64,000 nucleotides of DNA from Heterodera schachtii (Eukaryota; Nematoda; Chromadorea; Rhabditida; Heteroderidae): positions 464,026-528,025 of the forward strand of contig SIJG01000009.1 in assembly GCA_023374025.1 (NCBI GenBank), read 5' to 3'. A program made the position numbers and the translations under genes. Position 1 is the stretch's first letter, and every line of letters begins with the position of its first letter. The notes beneath the pieces are model-generated. The model was not told the origin of the DNA, ran no database searches, and saw only the letters and a list, made by a program, of their open reading frames with translations. Below, piece by piece: positions 9,631-20,608 of the stretch.

Positions 9631-12600
9631 CAAAAATTTTAAAATTTCATATTTTTGGTTCAGCTTTATTTAAATACAGGAAACGAAATTAAAAGATCCA
9701 TATTTAGACTAAAAATGGAAATTCGAAAAATGGAATTTTCGACTATTTGTTCGAGTTCAGGTTTCGTTTTTTCGTCTAAAAACGTTAAGATTGGTGAAAA
9801 TGAGTTTTTGACTTTTGTTAGAGTCTGGGTTAGAGTGCGAAAATAGTCTAAATTATTATCGGAAAAAGTTTTCAGACCCCGATAACACCTAAATTAATAA
9901 TCGTGAACTTAAGCGAAAAATTAATTTGACTTTTTTTCGAATCCTCACATTAAATATTTGCCTAAGGCTAACCCCTAGCAGTTTTTAGTATTTTTTAAAA
10001 TTTGCAGTTACAAAATGTATTGAAAGTATGTCGCCAATTCCGAGCCTTTCTGTGCGAACCAACGCCTTTTGCCACTCTTCAAACGCCTGTAGCCCTTCTT
10101 CTTTTTGGCGAACGTGGCGTAGGGAAACGCCAAATTGCGCGAACAATTGCGGACGAGACAAAGTGTGAAATGTTCCGTTATATCGCATTGGTTGGGCAAG
10201 GGCAGAATTTTTTTTATGGACCCGGTCCAAATTTGGACAAATCAATTTTTGTCATAATGAAACTTTATTGCTCTCAAAATAACTTTTAAATTCAGAAAAA
10301 TAGCTATTAATATGGGTTGGTGCATTCAAATAATTAGAAAAAGTTTTTTGCATAATCTTTATTTTTGTTCTTCGCTGTGTTTTTTACAGCGCTTATCCCA
10401 TTCAATTGAAAAAACCCTAAAATTAATAATTCCATTTTCGCGTGGTTTTTATAAGATTCTGCCAAATTGCCGGTAATTCTGTAGTTTGTTGTCCCCCTTT
10501 TTTTGAAAAAGAATTTTCAAAATTTTTTGCCCTAAAAACAGGTTTCCATGGGGTTTTGGGGTCGCTGAACACTAATCAGGCATCCATTTTGGTCAATTTC
10601 GAATGTCGGATCCGAATTTGAACAAAAAGTCGAAAATTCAAATTTTCGGATTTCTCATTTTTGGTCTAAACATGACTTATATGATCTTTTATTGTAATTA
10701 GTACTTTTAGAATGCTTTCGTGTATGTAGGAAGCGGGACAAACTACAGGATTACCAAATTGCCTCCAATTCATCCAAGAAAATAAATGAAATCAAAAAAC
10801 AACTTAGAATTTCTTTTGATTAGTCTTAAAATCTTGATTTTTTTAAATTCTAATAAAATCCTTTTGCTATTGCATAATTTTCATTTAATTTTTGTTAGAG
10901 AGCACCTCGTTTGCCCTTCCCAGTGTTTTGCTGATTGTAGACGTTGAGAAGCTGTCGCTCATACGACTTAGCGCTGCCATTGACGACGCAAAAGCCAAAA
11001 AGGGGTTCCTCTTCATTGGCACGTCAACGGACAGGAAAAGAGCTGTGGAGGTGTTCGCCAACATCGACGAGTGATTGTGCAGGAAAATGGAGATTCAACT
11101 ACCACTTGAACCGAGACGCCGTCGCCTTTTCGAGTAGGGATTTCCTTCAGAAAGGAATTTGTAAAGGAGGATGAAATGTTGAGTAAAAAGAATATTAAAA
11201 CATATGTCGGGGGTCGTTGAGGGGTAAATGGCTTAACACTGTCAGAATAAAATGTTTTTTAGGATTAATTTAGGGATTCATAAAAAATTATGAAAATTAT
11301 TGCTGATTCTTGATGTTTTCGATTTTATTATTTATAATTTTGACTTGGCTCCGGAAAAATTTATTTGGCGACTGAAAAGGACAGTTCTGCCCTGTTTTCT
11401 GCTGGGCGGGAAAATTAAAAAACTTTAAACAAAGTTAAAAATTCATATTTCAAAATTGGATATATTTATTAACGATAGACCTAATTGTAAGAGAAAGAAG
11501 TCCAAAAATCCAGATTTATTCTATAAAAATTAGAATTTGAATTAATTTTTTTAACGCTTTTGCCAAAAACCCTTGGGAATAATTATTAAAATTAATTGTT
11601 ATGCTCATTGGCCCTCATCACCTTTTACAGGCACTTTACAAGCGGAATCATTGCATTGAACGATGATCAACTGTACGAGCTGTCCCGAGACTCCTTTGGC
11701 TTCTCTGCGACGCGTAAGTTGGGCCCATAATTAGAATTTATACTTAAAATATATAAAATTTGGCAAAACAGCTAATTTTTGTAAGCGAGTGGAAAAAGAT
11801 TTCCTGAATTTTTAATTAACAAATTACCATTGTCTCTTCTAAAAAGCGTAAAAAATGTTTTTCATTATTTTTTTCAAAAATAAAATGACAAGTCAGGCGG
11901 TGCGGAAAATTTTGGAATTTTAATGCACTTGTTGAAAAAAGCATATTTTTTTCCTTTTAAAGAAATTCTCGCAACGGTGAACCGTGCTGGCGCACAGGCT
12001 ATTTTGGACAGAGTGCCGCTTACGTTCAGCAATTTTACGAAGGCACTCGGTGGGTGATAAAATTCGTGAGACTTGTTCAACTTGATTATCCCTAATGGCT
12101 TAAGTTGAGATCATGAGGGATGTGGAAAAATCATGGGACATCCCCGTTTCTTCGGAGCGTTGGATATGTGTGAGTTAATAATCCATTTAATTAGATTTGA
12201 TTGAAAAAACAATAACAATTATTTATTAAATTCGCCTTTTTTCCAGAATTTTAAAAAAATTCTAAAATTCTTAATTATGTTTATACAAAAACAATATTCA
12301 AATACAATCTTTAACCAATTTATAGAATTTGAAAATTTTGTTTCGCCTACTTCCTAAGCTTTCCCTATAAAATAAAGAAGTCTATAAAATATTAAAAAAT
12401 ATGAATTTTCTCCTGAAATTTGTCCAAAAAACAAATTTTGATTTTATTTTGAGAATCAATTAATTTATGGGAAAGATAATTTTAAAACTTTTAAGTTCGA
12501 TTAGGTTTTGGAAATAAATGAAACAAGAAACACACTGCTTAACCATTTTTGAGCTTTTTAGCCTAAATTTCGCAAATTTAAAAAGAAAACAGCGAGGCGG

Positions 12601-12793
12601 GGAATTTCCATCCTTAAATGTTTACTCTTTCGCCCTTGGGTCATCATTATCTTGTTTCTTTAAAGAAATTAATGTTTTTTCCGTCATTTAGGCTTGCATG
12701 AAGCGGGACACGACGCACAGGCCGTGGTAGGCAGGAGATGTGCTGCCTCTCCAATTTGTCACAATAGCGCCGAATATGAAGTCACTTGGGCTG
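8653..12793 (+). CDS. Divergent FtsH-like AAA+ metalloprotease, truncated
   Basis: Exons read from splice phases: 8653-8734 (GC donor), 8911-8990, 10008-about 10188, 10899-11070, 11631-11713, 11963-12049, 12692-12793. They encode in order a start MDEFAQHA, FTFENIFE, a Walker A-like GERGVGKR, a Walker B-like VLLIVDVEK, a GFSAT segment like the GFSGADL of FtsH ATPases, and HEAGH followed by VTIAPNMKSLGL, the layout of M41 proteases. Oddities: Walker B has Asp-Val where family members have Asp-Glu; the HEAGH exon here has an extra A (GGTAGGCAGGAG) that breaks the frame; and no exon carrying the second zinc ligand region follows. The duplicate HEAGH exon at 17147 is in frame. Probably a decaying or rearranged paralogue of a mitochondrial AAA protease; the exon at 10008 has an uncertain end. 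Confidence 0.55.
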
Positions 12794-13131
12794 GTGAGAT
12801 AATGAATCGATAAATTATTTGTGGAACGGTGAAATAAATTATATAAGAGAAAATTTCCTAAAATAGAAATAAGAAAGTAAACAAAAATGCACCGCCACTG
12901 CAAATTTTATTTTTTGTATTATTAAAATTCAAAAATTGTCCTTCCCAGTATGGGGCGGGATGGGGGAGGCGGACCCCAGATCCCGGTTTTCGAATCCCGG
13001 TTCCCAGGGATCTCCATTGAGGATTTTTTATGGCTAAATGAGAATTTTCAAAATTTTGAGATCGAAGCCCTGCCCTTAAAGGCAGTAAATTTCCAAAAAT
13101 CGTAAAAAACGAATAACTTTACGGAAAAAGT

Positions 13132-13525
13132 GGTAATACTGGAGAATCTGGGCTCCACCCAAAATTTTTTTTTTGTTTTGAAAAGACCAACCCGGGGGTT
13201 TCGGGGTTCTGATCACGAATATGATATCAGATTTGCAAAAATCATTGAGTCTATCATTGATTTTGAAAATCATAGATTTTTGGAATTTTGTCACTTTTTA
13301 CTAGACAATGAGATGATCATAGTACAATCACACAAAACATTAGCAAAACACTTACTAACCTGCCAATAATCAATTAGGAACATTTGACCATATTGACAAA
13401 ATTTCGAAAATATGATTTTCAAAATCAATGATTTTTGCAAATCTGATATCATATTCGTGATCAGAAGTCTCGAAAGAAACAGAAATTTTTTTTTTTGCGT
13501 GGAGCCCAGATTCTCCAGAATTACC
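13132..13525. mobile_element. Hairpin MITE, copy A
   Basis: The left end GGTAATACTGGAGAATCTGG and right end CCAGATTCTCCAGAATTACC are inverted repeats, and the inversion extends inward through ATGATATCAGATTTGC to about 150 bp per arm. Non-coding. The same element is at 17582-17977 in copy B, so it was present before the duplication. Confidence 0.8.
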
Positions 13526-13968
13526 GAAAAAGTGAAGAATACTTGATGAAAGGTTATCAATTTTTCTTGGGAATAACTCCAGAATTTTTTTATGGGATGC
13601 CTATACAAAATTATAAAAATTAAGAAATTAATTATATTGATAATTGGGAACATAAAATTCAAAATTATCGAAACCTGTTTTCTTAAATAATTCAGAATAG
13701 GGTTAAGCCCCGACCCCGAGCTCCCCGACCCGACCCGAGACGTTTTTTGGACCGATCCCCCGACCCGACCCCCGACATGTCGTCCCCCGAGGTCCCCGAC
13801 CCCCGACTTTTTGCCCCCGACCCCCGACACTATTTCGGGGGATTGGGGACTCCGAGCGTTGTAAAAATATAAAAGTTAATTCATCCATGAAGGCGGGAAA
13901 TATTGAAAAATTTTGAGATTTTGAAGAAATTTTCTTAATAGAATTCATTTTATATTACGAAAAACTTT

Positions 13969-13994
13969 CCGGCGGCGCCTATCGGCACCGCCGG
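13969..13994. repeat. GC-rich dispersed near-palindrome (type copy)
   Basis: A 26-bp unit reads CCGGCGGCGCC, then TATCGGCACCGCCGG: a near-perfect inverted repeat around a short ATA/TAT centre. Other copies, full or partial, lie near 14152-14179, 14289-14442 (split by an insertion), 18421-18446, 18605-18632, 18743-18895, 22488-22514, 28708-28728, 32041-32056, 37185-37209 and 54791-54816. Flanking sequence is AT-rich and different at most sites. Confidence 0.8.
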
Positions 13995-14302
13995 CCCCCC
14001 AAAACCATGGTGCCGATCGGTAATTTTTCAAAATATGAACACCAAGACCGAAAAATAAGATTTTATGGTCAAAAATAATAACATTTAGCAACATTTTTCA
14101 AATCAGTAAATTTTTACAATTTATTTGATCAAAATGCTATCAAATTTGAGGGTCGGCGGTGCCGATAGGCGCCGCCGGGAGAATTTTTTGAATATTTGAG
14201 TTCATTTTGCCCACAGATTTTCACCAAAAATGACTAATTTTTGCACGATTTTGAGCCAAATTTTTAAGAACAAATAAGCTTTTGCAAACCGGCGGTGCCG
14301 AT

Positions 14303-14421
14303 CAGGGTGGGGCGCGCATAGAAAAATCCCGCGGGCGCGCATCGCGGATTCAATTTGCCGCGGTCGCGGATTGCGCAAAAAAACACCGCGCATCGCGGAT
14401 CGCGGTCGCGTCCCAGCCCTG
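14303..14421. mobile_element. 119-bp MITE nested in the near-palindrome, copy A
   Basis: Ends CAGGGTGGGGCGCG and CGCGTCCCAGCCCTG with an internal CGCGGATCGCGG-rich body. The left target site GTGCCGAT is at 14295-14302; the right copy has mutated to GTACGGAT (14422-14429). In copy B both target copies read GTGCCGAT, so the duplication is unambiguous. Confidence 0.85.
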
Positions 14422-14880
14422 GTACGGATAGGTGCCGCCGGAAAAAAAAAATGAAAATTGGGAGTTTTTGATACATTTTTTACATAAAAATGGCCATTTT
14501 AGTTTTTTTTCTCAAAAACCAGCGAAATAAAACATTAATCAGAAAAAATTTAAAAAGTTTAGGTGAAGCCTTAAAATAAGAAAATCTTAGAAAAAAGGAC
14601 AAATTTCAGTAAATTGGGGATCAAAAAATCAAAAAAACTCACTCTTGCTGGCGCTAACGAAATCAGATGATTAAAGTGAAAAAAAGGAAGATTTACGAGC
14701 ATTTAAAAATAAAAATTGAGTTTTTCGTTAAAAAATTTCGTTGATCACTACCCGATCGGGGTCCCCGACCCCCGACAATTGAGCTCCCCCCCGACCCGAC
14801 CCCCGACATGTCGCCCCCCGAGGTCCCCGTCCCCCGACTTTTTGCCCCCCGAGGGCTCGGGGCTTAACCCTAATTCAGAA

Positions 14881-16100
14881 TATAAAACATTATTTTTGCG
14901 ATTTGTTCCAAGTTTTCACCGGTGTAAAGCAAATAATCGATCAGAAAAATAAAGTTATGCCCTAAATAAAAGAATATTCTAAGCGAATGAAACTTTAAAC
15001 ATAATTCCGTAGCAATTTTCTCTTTATTTTACGTTAAAAAACATTCGATTTAAAACCGTTATTCTCGATGGATCAGAGTGATTAATTTAGATACTAAATT
15101 CTGTGATAACTGAATAAATGGGTTCGGAATTGCCAATTATTTATTGCTAATTTGAGTGAAATTATTTTATAACTATTATATAATTTATCAACCTTTTCAC
15201 AATGTTATCCCGATATGTGCTTTAAAAAATAAAACAAATCATGTTCAATGTTAAAATGTTAAAAGAAAAGATGATTCAGTTAATAAACACTGATGAACAT
15301 CATTAATATACTGTGAAAAAAGAATCAACAAGACATGAGGAATTTCGAATCTCGATACTCTGCAATCCTTGAATTTGGTATCAAAATTAATCACTCTAAT
15401 CCTTACAATTAGTGATACCTGTATAAACTCAAATAAAATACGAAGCCTAATTAGGATTATTTAATGGCATTTTGTGAATATGACTTTTTAATTAATTGTT
15501 AAAAAATCAAAATGAAATTTGTTATATTATATATTTAGTCTGTTATTTCTGGATATACATATGTTGCGATAATTTACAGTAATAAAATTACATACTAGTT
15601 TAAAATTCACTCTGTATTCGTTCCTTTATTATTTTTTATGGCTCAAAAAATTACAAAATTTTGAAGGTATTCCAATAAATGAAATGTAGGAGAATCACCA
15701 AATTATGCAAATACAATACAAAACAATACATAAAAATTGATCACATAAGGTTTTATGTAAAAAAGGTGTTAGGAGAAGAACCAAATGGGGAAAGAATCGG
15801 TTTAGGAATGAATATTTTGAAAAAGGTAATCGAAATAAATTGTACATTTGCCCTCACCCATTTTTTCAAAAAAAGAAGCAAATTTTATTTTGCTTAAAAA
15901 ATAAACCCATTTCCGGGGTCCATGTGATCAGGAATATTGTGATAATTTCGATTCAATTTATTTCTAAAAGCCCGGCATTTTATTTGATACTTCATTTACG
16001 GAAAATGGGCCATAACAAACCCTATAAAATAGAAAAAATGATGATGATCAAAATGATAAATTGTCTGTGGAATTATTTGATCAATGTGGACAAGGTCGGG
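14881..16100. other. AT-rich spacer of copy A, no gene
   Basis: Low-complexity AT-rich sequence, repeated nearly identically at 19332-20560. No conserved reading frame, RNA gene or transposon end is recognisable. Confidence 0.6.
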
Positions 16101-16146
16101 AAATGCCAATCCGCTGATCGGCCATCAGCCAATGAACGGCAAAGGG

Positions 16147-16274
16147 TCAAAGAAACGGCGTGCCACCGCCGCCGCCCCACCGTTGAAGCCACTGTTTAGC
16201 ACCGTCAAGCATGGCACTGGTGGCACTGCTGTTGTTGTTCCGCTCATCCGTCCCGCTGGCGCCGTTCTGCTGCT
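16147..16274 (-). pseudogene. Duplicated fragment of the mtm-9 last exon
   Basis: Matches 20609-20736, the C-terminal part of the last mtm-9 exon, including the same TGA stop (16149-16147). It is cut at the duplication edge, so the fragment has lost its acceptor site and the upstream two thirds of the exon. It shows that the duplication unit ended inside mtm-9. Confidence 0.8.
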
Positions 16275-16415
16275 TTCCTGAAATTTAATTAACGGTTTAC
16301 CTTGTTCTCTGCGTGTTAATATTTTTTTCAAAAATAAAATGACAAGTCAGGCGGTGCGGAAAATTTTGGAATTTGAATGCACTTGTTGAAAAAAGCATAT
16401 TTTTTCTTTTTAAAG

Positions 16416-17247
16416 AAATTCTCGCAACGGTGAACCGTGCTGGCGCACCGGCCATTTTGGACAGAGTGCCGCTTACGTTCAGCAATTTTACGAAGGCACT
16501 CGGTGGGTGATGAAATTCGTGAACTTGTTCAACTTGATTATCCCTAATGCTTAAGTTGAAATCATGAGGGATGTGGAAAAATCATGGGACATCCCCGTTT
16601 CTTCGGAGCGTTGGGATAATGTGTGAGTTAATAATCCATTTAATTAGATTTGATTGAAAAAACAATAACAATTATTTATTAAATTCGCCTTTTTTCCAGA
16701 ATTTTAAAAAAATTCTAAAATTCTTTAATTATGTTTATACAAAAACAATATTCAAATACAATCTTTAACCAATTTATAGAATTTGAAATTTGTTTCGCCT
16801 ACTTCCTAAGCTTTCCCTATAAAATGAAAGAAGTCTATAAAATATTAAAAAATATGAATTTTCTCCTGAAATTTGGCCAAAAAAAAATTTTTGCTTTTAT
16901 TTTGAGAATCAATTAATTTATGGGAAAGATAATTTTAAAACTTTTTTAGTTCGATTAGGTTTTGGAAATAAATGAAACAAGAAACACACTGCTTAACCAT
17001 TTTTGAGCTTTTTAGCCTAAATTTCGCAAATTTAAAAAGAAAACGGCGAGGCGGGGAATTTCCATCCTTAAATGTTTACTCTTTCGCCCTTGGGTCATCA
17101 TTATCTTGTTTCTTTTAAAGAAATTACTGTTTTTTCCGTCATTTAGGCTTGCATGAAGCGGGACACGACGCACAGGCCGTGGTAGGCGGAGATGTGCTGC
17201 CTCTCCAATTTGTCACAATAGCGCCGAATATGAAGTCACTTGGGCTG
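16416..17247 (+). pseudogene. FtsH-like exons 6 and 7, copy B
   Basis: Exons 16416-16502 and 17147-17247 repeat 11963-12049 and 12692-12793. Here the metalloprotease exon is in frame: G-LHEAGHDAQAVVGGDVLPL and then QFVTIAPNMKSLGL, bordered by a TTTAG acceptor and GTGAGA donor. Nothing downstream resembles the rest of an M41 domain, so both copies appear orphaned. The copy could in principle be used as an alternative to the frameshifted exon of copy A. Confidence 0.5.
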
Positions 17248-17581
17248 GTGAGATAATGAATCGATAAATTATTTGTGGGACGGTGAAATAAATTATATAA
17301 GAGAAACTAAAATAGAAATAAGAAAGGAAACAAAAATGCACCGCCACTGCAAATTTTATTTTTTGTATTATTAAAATTCAAAAATTGTCCTTCCCAGTAC
17401 GGGGCGGGAGGGGGGGGGGGGGACCCCAGATCCCGGTTTTCGAATCCCGGTTCCCAGGGATCTCCATTGAGGATTTTTTATGGCTAAATGAGAATTTTCA
17501 AAATTTTGAGATCGAAGCCCTGCCCTTAAAGGCAGTAAATTTCCAAAAATCGTAAAAAAAGAAAAACTTTACGGAAAAAGT

Positions 17582-17977
17582 GGTAATACTGGAGAATCTG
17601 GGCTTCACCCAAAATTTTTTTTTTATTTTGAAAAGACCAACCCGGGTGTTTCGGGGCTTCTGATCACGAATATGATATCAGATTTGCAAAAATCATTGAG
17701 TCTATCATTGATTTTGAAAATCATAGATTTTTGGAATTTTGTCACTTTTTACTAGACAATGAGATGATCATAGTACAATCACACAAAACATTAGCAAAAC
17801 ACTTACTAACCTGCCAATAATCAATTAGGAACATTTGACGATATTGACAAAATTTCGAAAATATGATTATCAAAATCAATGATTTTTGCAAATCTGATAT
17901 CATATTCGTGATCAGAAGTCTCGAAAGAAACAGAAAAATTTTTTTTTTGCGTGGAGCCCAGATTCTCCAGAATTACC
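17582..17977. mobile_element. Hairpin MITE, copy B
   Basis: Duplicate of 13132-13525, with the same terminal inverted repeats and internal hairpin. Confidence 0.8.
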
Positions 17978-18149
17978 GAAAAAGTGAAGAATACTTGATG
18001 AAAGGTTATCAATTTTTCTTGGGAATAACTCCAGAATTTTTTTATGGGATGCCTATACAAAATTATAAAAATTAAGAAATTAATTATATTGATAATTGGG
18101 AACATAAAATTCAAAATTATCGAAACCTGTTTTCTTAAATAATTCAGAA

Positions 18150-19323
18150 TAGGGTTAAGCCCCGACCCCGAGCTCCCCGACCCGACCCGAGACGTTTTTT
18201 GGACCGATCCCCCGACCCGACCCCCGACATGTCGTCCCCCGAGGTCCCCGACCCCCGACTTTTTGCCCCCCGACCCCCCGACACTATTTCGGGGGATTGG
18301 GGACTCCGAGCGTTGTAAAAATATAAAAGTTAATTCATCCATGAAGGCGGGAAATATTGAAAATTTTGAGATTTTGAAGAAATTTTCTTAATAGAATTCA
18401 TTTATATTACGAAAAACTTTCCGGTGGCGCCTATCGGCACCGCCGGCCCCCCCAAAACCATGGTGCCGATCGGTAATTTTTCAAAATATGAACACCAAGA
18501 CCGAAAAATAAGATTTTATGGTCAAAAATAATAACATTTAGCAACATTTTTCAAATCAGTAAATTTTTACAATTTATTTGATCAAAATGCTATCAAATTT
18601 TAGGGTCGGCGGTGCCGATAGGCGCCGCCGGGAGAATTTTTTGAATATTTGAGTTCATTTTGCCCACAGATTTTCACCAAAAATGACCAATTTTTGCACG
18701 ATTTTGAGCCAAATTTTTAAGAACAAATAAGCTTTTGCAAACCGGCGGTGCCGATCAGGGTGGGGCGCGCATAGAAAAATCCCGCGGGCGCGCATCGCGG
18801 ATTCAATTTGCCGCGGTCGCGGATCGCGCAAAAAAACACCGCGCATCGCGGATCGCGGTCGCGTCCCAGCCCTGGTGCCGATAGGTGCCGCCGGAAAAAA
18901 AAAATGAAAATTGGGAGTTTTTGATACATTTTTTACATAAAAATGGCCATTTTAGTTTTTTTTCTCAAAAACCAGCGAAATAAAACATTAATCAGAAAAA
19001 ATTTAAAAAGTTTAGGTGAAGCCTTAAAATAAGAAAATCTTAGAAATAAGGACAAATTTCAGTAAATTGGGGATCAAAAAATCAAAAAAACTCACTCTTG
19101 CTGGCGCTAACGAAATCAGATGATTAAAGTGAAAAAAAGGAAGATTTACGAGCATTTAAAAATAAAAATTGAGTTTTTCGTTAAAAAATTGAGTTGATCA
19201 CTACCCGATCGGGGTCCCCGACCCCCGACAATTGAGCTCCCCCCGACCCGACCCCCGACATGTCGCCCCCCGAGGTCCCCGTCCCCCGACTTTTTGCCCC
19301 CCGAGGCTCGGGGCTTAACCCTA
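18150..19323. mobile_element. hAT-like non-autonomous element, copy B
   Basis: Same element as 13698-14872, with ATTCAGAA target copies at 18142-18149 and 19324-19331. Only small differences separate it from copy A. Confidence 0.85.
18756..18874. mobile_element. 119-bp MITE nested in the near-palindrome, copy B
   Basis: Both 8-bp target copies (18748-18755 and 18875-18882) read GTGCCGAT. Removing the element and one target copy leaves an intact GC-rich near-palindrome, so the insertion history is directly readable. Confidence 0.9.
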
Positions 19324-20608
19324 ATTCAGAATATAAAACATTATTTTTGCGATTTGTTCCAATTTTTCACCGGTGTAAAGCAAATACCTAATCGATCAGA
19401 AAAATTAAGTTATGCCCTAAATAAAAGAATATTCTAAGCGAATGAAACTTTAAACAAAATTCCGTAGCAATTTTCTCTTTATTTTACGTTAAAAAACATT
19501 CGATTTAAAACCGTTATTCTCGATGGATCAGAGTGATTAATTTAGATACTAAATTCTGTGATAACTGAATAAATGGATTCGGAATTGCCAATTATTTATT
19601 GCTAATTTGAGTGAAATTATTTTATAACTATTATATAATTTATCAACCTTTTCACAATGTTATCCCGATATGTGCTTTAAAAAATAAAACAAATCATGTT
19701 CAATGTTAAAATGTTAAAAGAAAAGATGATTCAGTTAATAAACACTGATGAACATCATTAATATACTGTGAAAAAAGAATCAACAAGACATGAGGAATTT
19801 CGAATCTCGATACTCAGCAATCCTTGAATTTGGTATCAAAATTAATCACTCTGATCCTTAGTGATACCTGTATAAACTCAAATAAAATACGAAGCCTAAT
19901 TAGGATTATTTAATGGCATTTTGTGAATATGACTTTTTAATTAATTGTTAAAAAATCAAAATGAAATTTGTTATATTATATATTTAGTCTAGTTATTTCT
20001 GGATATACATATGTTGCGATAATTTACAGTAATAAAATTACATACTAGTTTAAAATTCACTCTGTATTCTTTCCTTTATTATTTTTTATGGCTCAAAAAA
20101 TTACAAAATTTTGAAGGTATTCCAATAAATGAAATGTAGGAGAATCACCAAATTATGCAAATACAATACAATACATATAAATAAAATTGATCACATAAGG
20201 TTTTATGTAAAAAAGGTGTTAGGAGAAGAACCAAATGGGGAAGAATCGGTTTAGGAATGAATATTTTGAAAAAGGTAATCGAAATAAATTGTACATTTGC
20301 CCTCACCCATTTTTTCAAAAAAAGAAGCAAATTTTATTTTGCTTAAAAAATAAACCCATTTCCGGGGTCCCTGTGATCAGGAATATTGTGATAATTTCGA
20401 TTCAATTTATTTCTAAAAGCCCGGCATTTTATTTGATACTTCATTTACGGAAAATGGGCCATAACAAACCCTATAAAATAGAAAAAGTGATGATGATCAA
20501 AATGATAAATTGTCTGTGGAATTATTTGATCAATGTGGATGATGAATGTGGACAACGTCTGGAAATGCCAATCCGCTGATCGGCCATCAACCAATGAACG
20601 GCAAAGGG

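Larger units (their letters stand above)
13698..14872. mobile_element. hAT-like non-autonomous element, copy A
   Basis: Terminal inverted repeats TAGGGTTAAGCCCCGA and TCGGGGCTTAACCCTA are flanked by the 8-bp target duplication ATTCAGAA at 13690-13697 and 14873-14880. The subterminal regions are arrays of CCCCGACCC-type units on both sides. There is no transposase. Eight-base duplications and TAGGG/CAGGG ends are typical of hAT elements. The interior holds four copies of the GC-rich near-palindrome and a further 119-bp insertion. Confidence 0.85.
11868..16274. repeat. Tandem duplication, copy A (4.4 kb)
   Basis: Begins ATTTTTTTCAAAAATAAAATGACAAG and ends GCCGTTCTGCTGCT, exactly as copy B does. 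The copies differ by scattered single-base changes and small indels. Contents: two FtsH-like exons, a hairpin MITE, a nested hAT-like element, about 1.2 kb of AT-rich spacer and the antisense last 128 bp of the mtm-9 gene. A 46-bp unique stretch (16275-16320) separates it from copy B. Confidence 0.92.

Noticed and set aside
12100..12180. Possible linker exon between the GF(S) and HEAGH exons of the FtsH-like gene
   Set aside because: The stretch is open for only about 20 residues, and the flanking exons already join in phase without it.
13291..13948. 179-residue frame rich in Gly, Arg and Val (and its copy at 17821-18342)
   Set aside because: It crosses the end of a MITE and the CCCCGACCC array of a hAT-like element, so openness comes from repeat composition.
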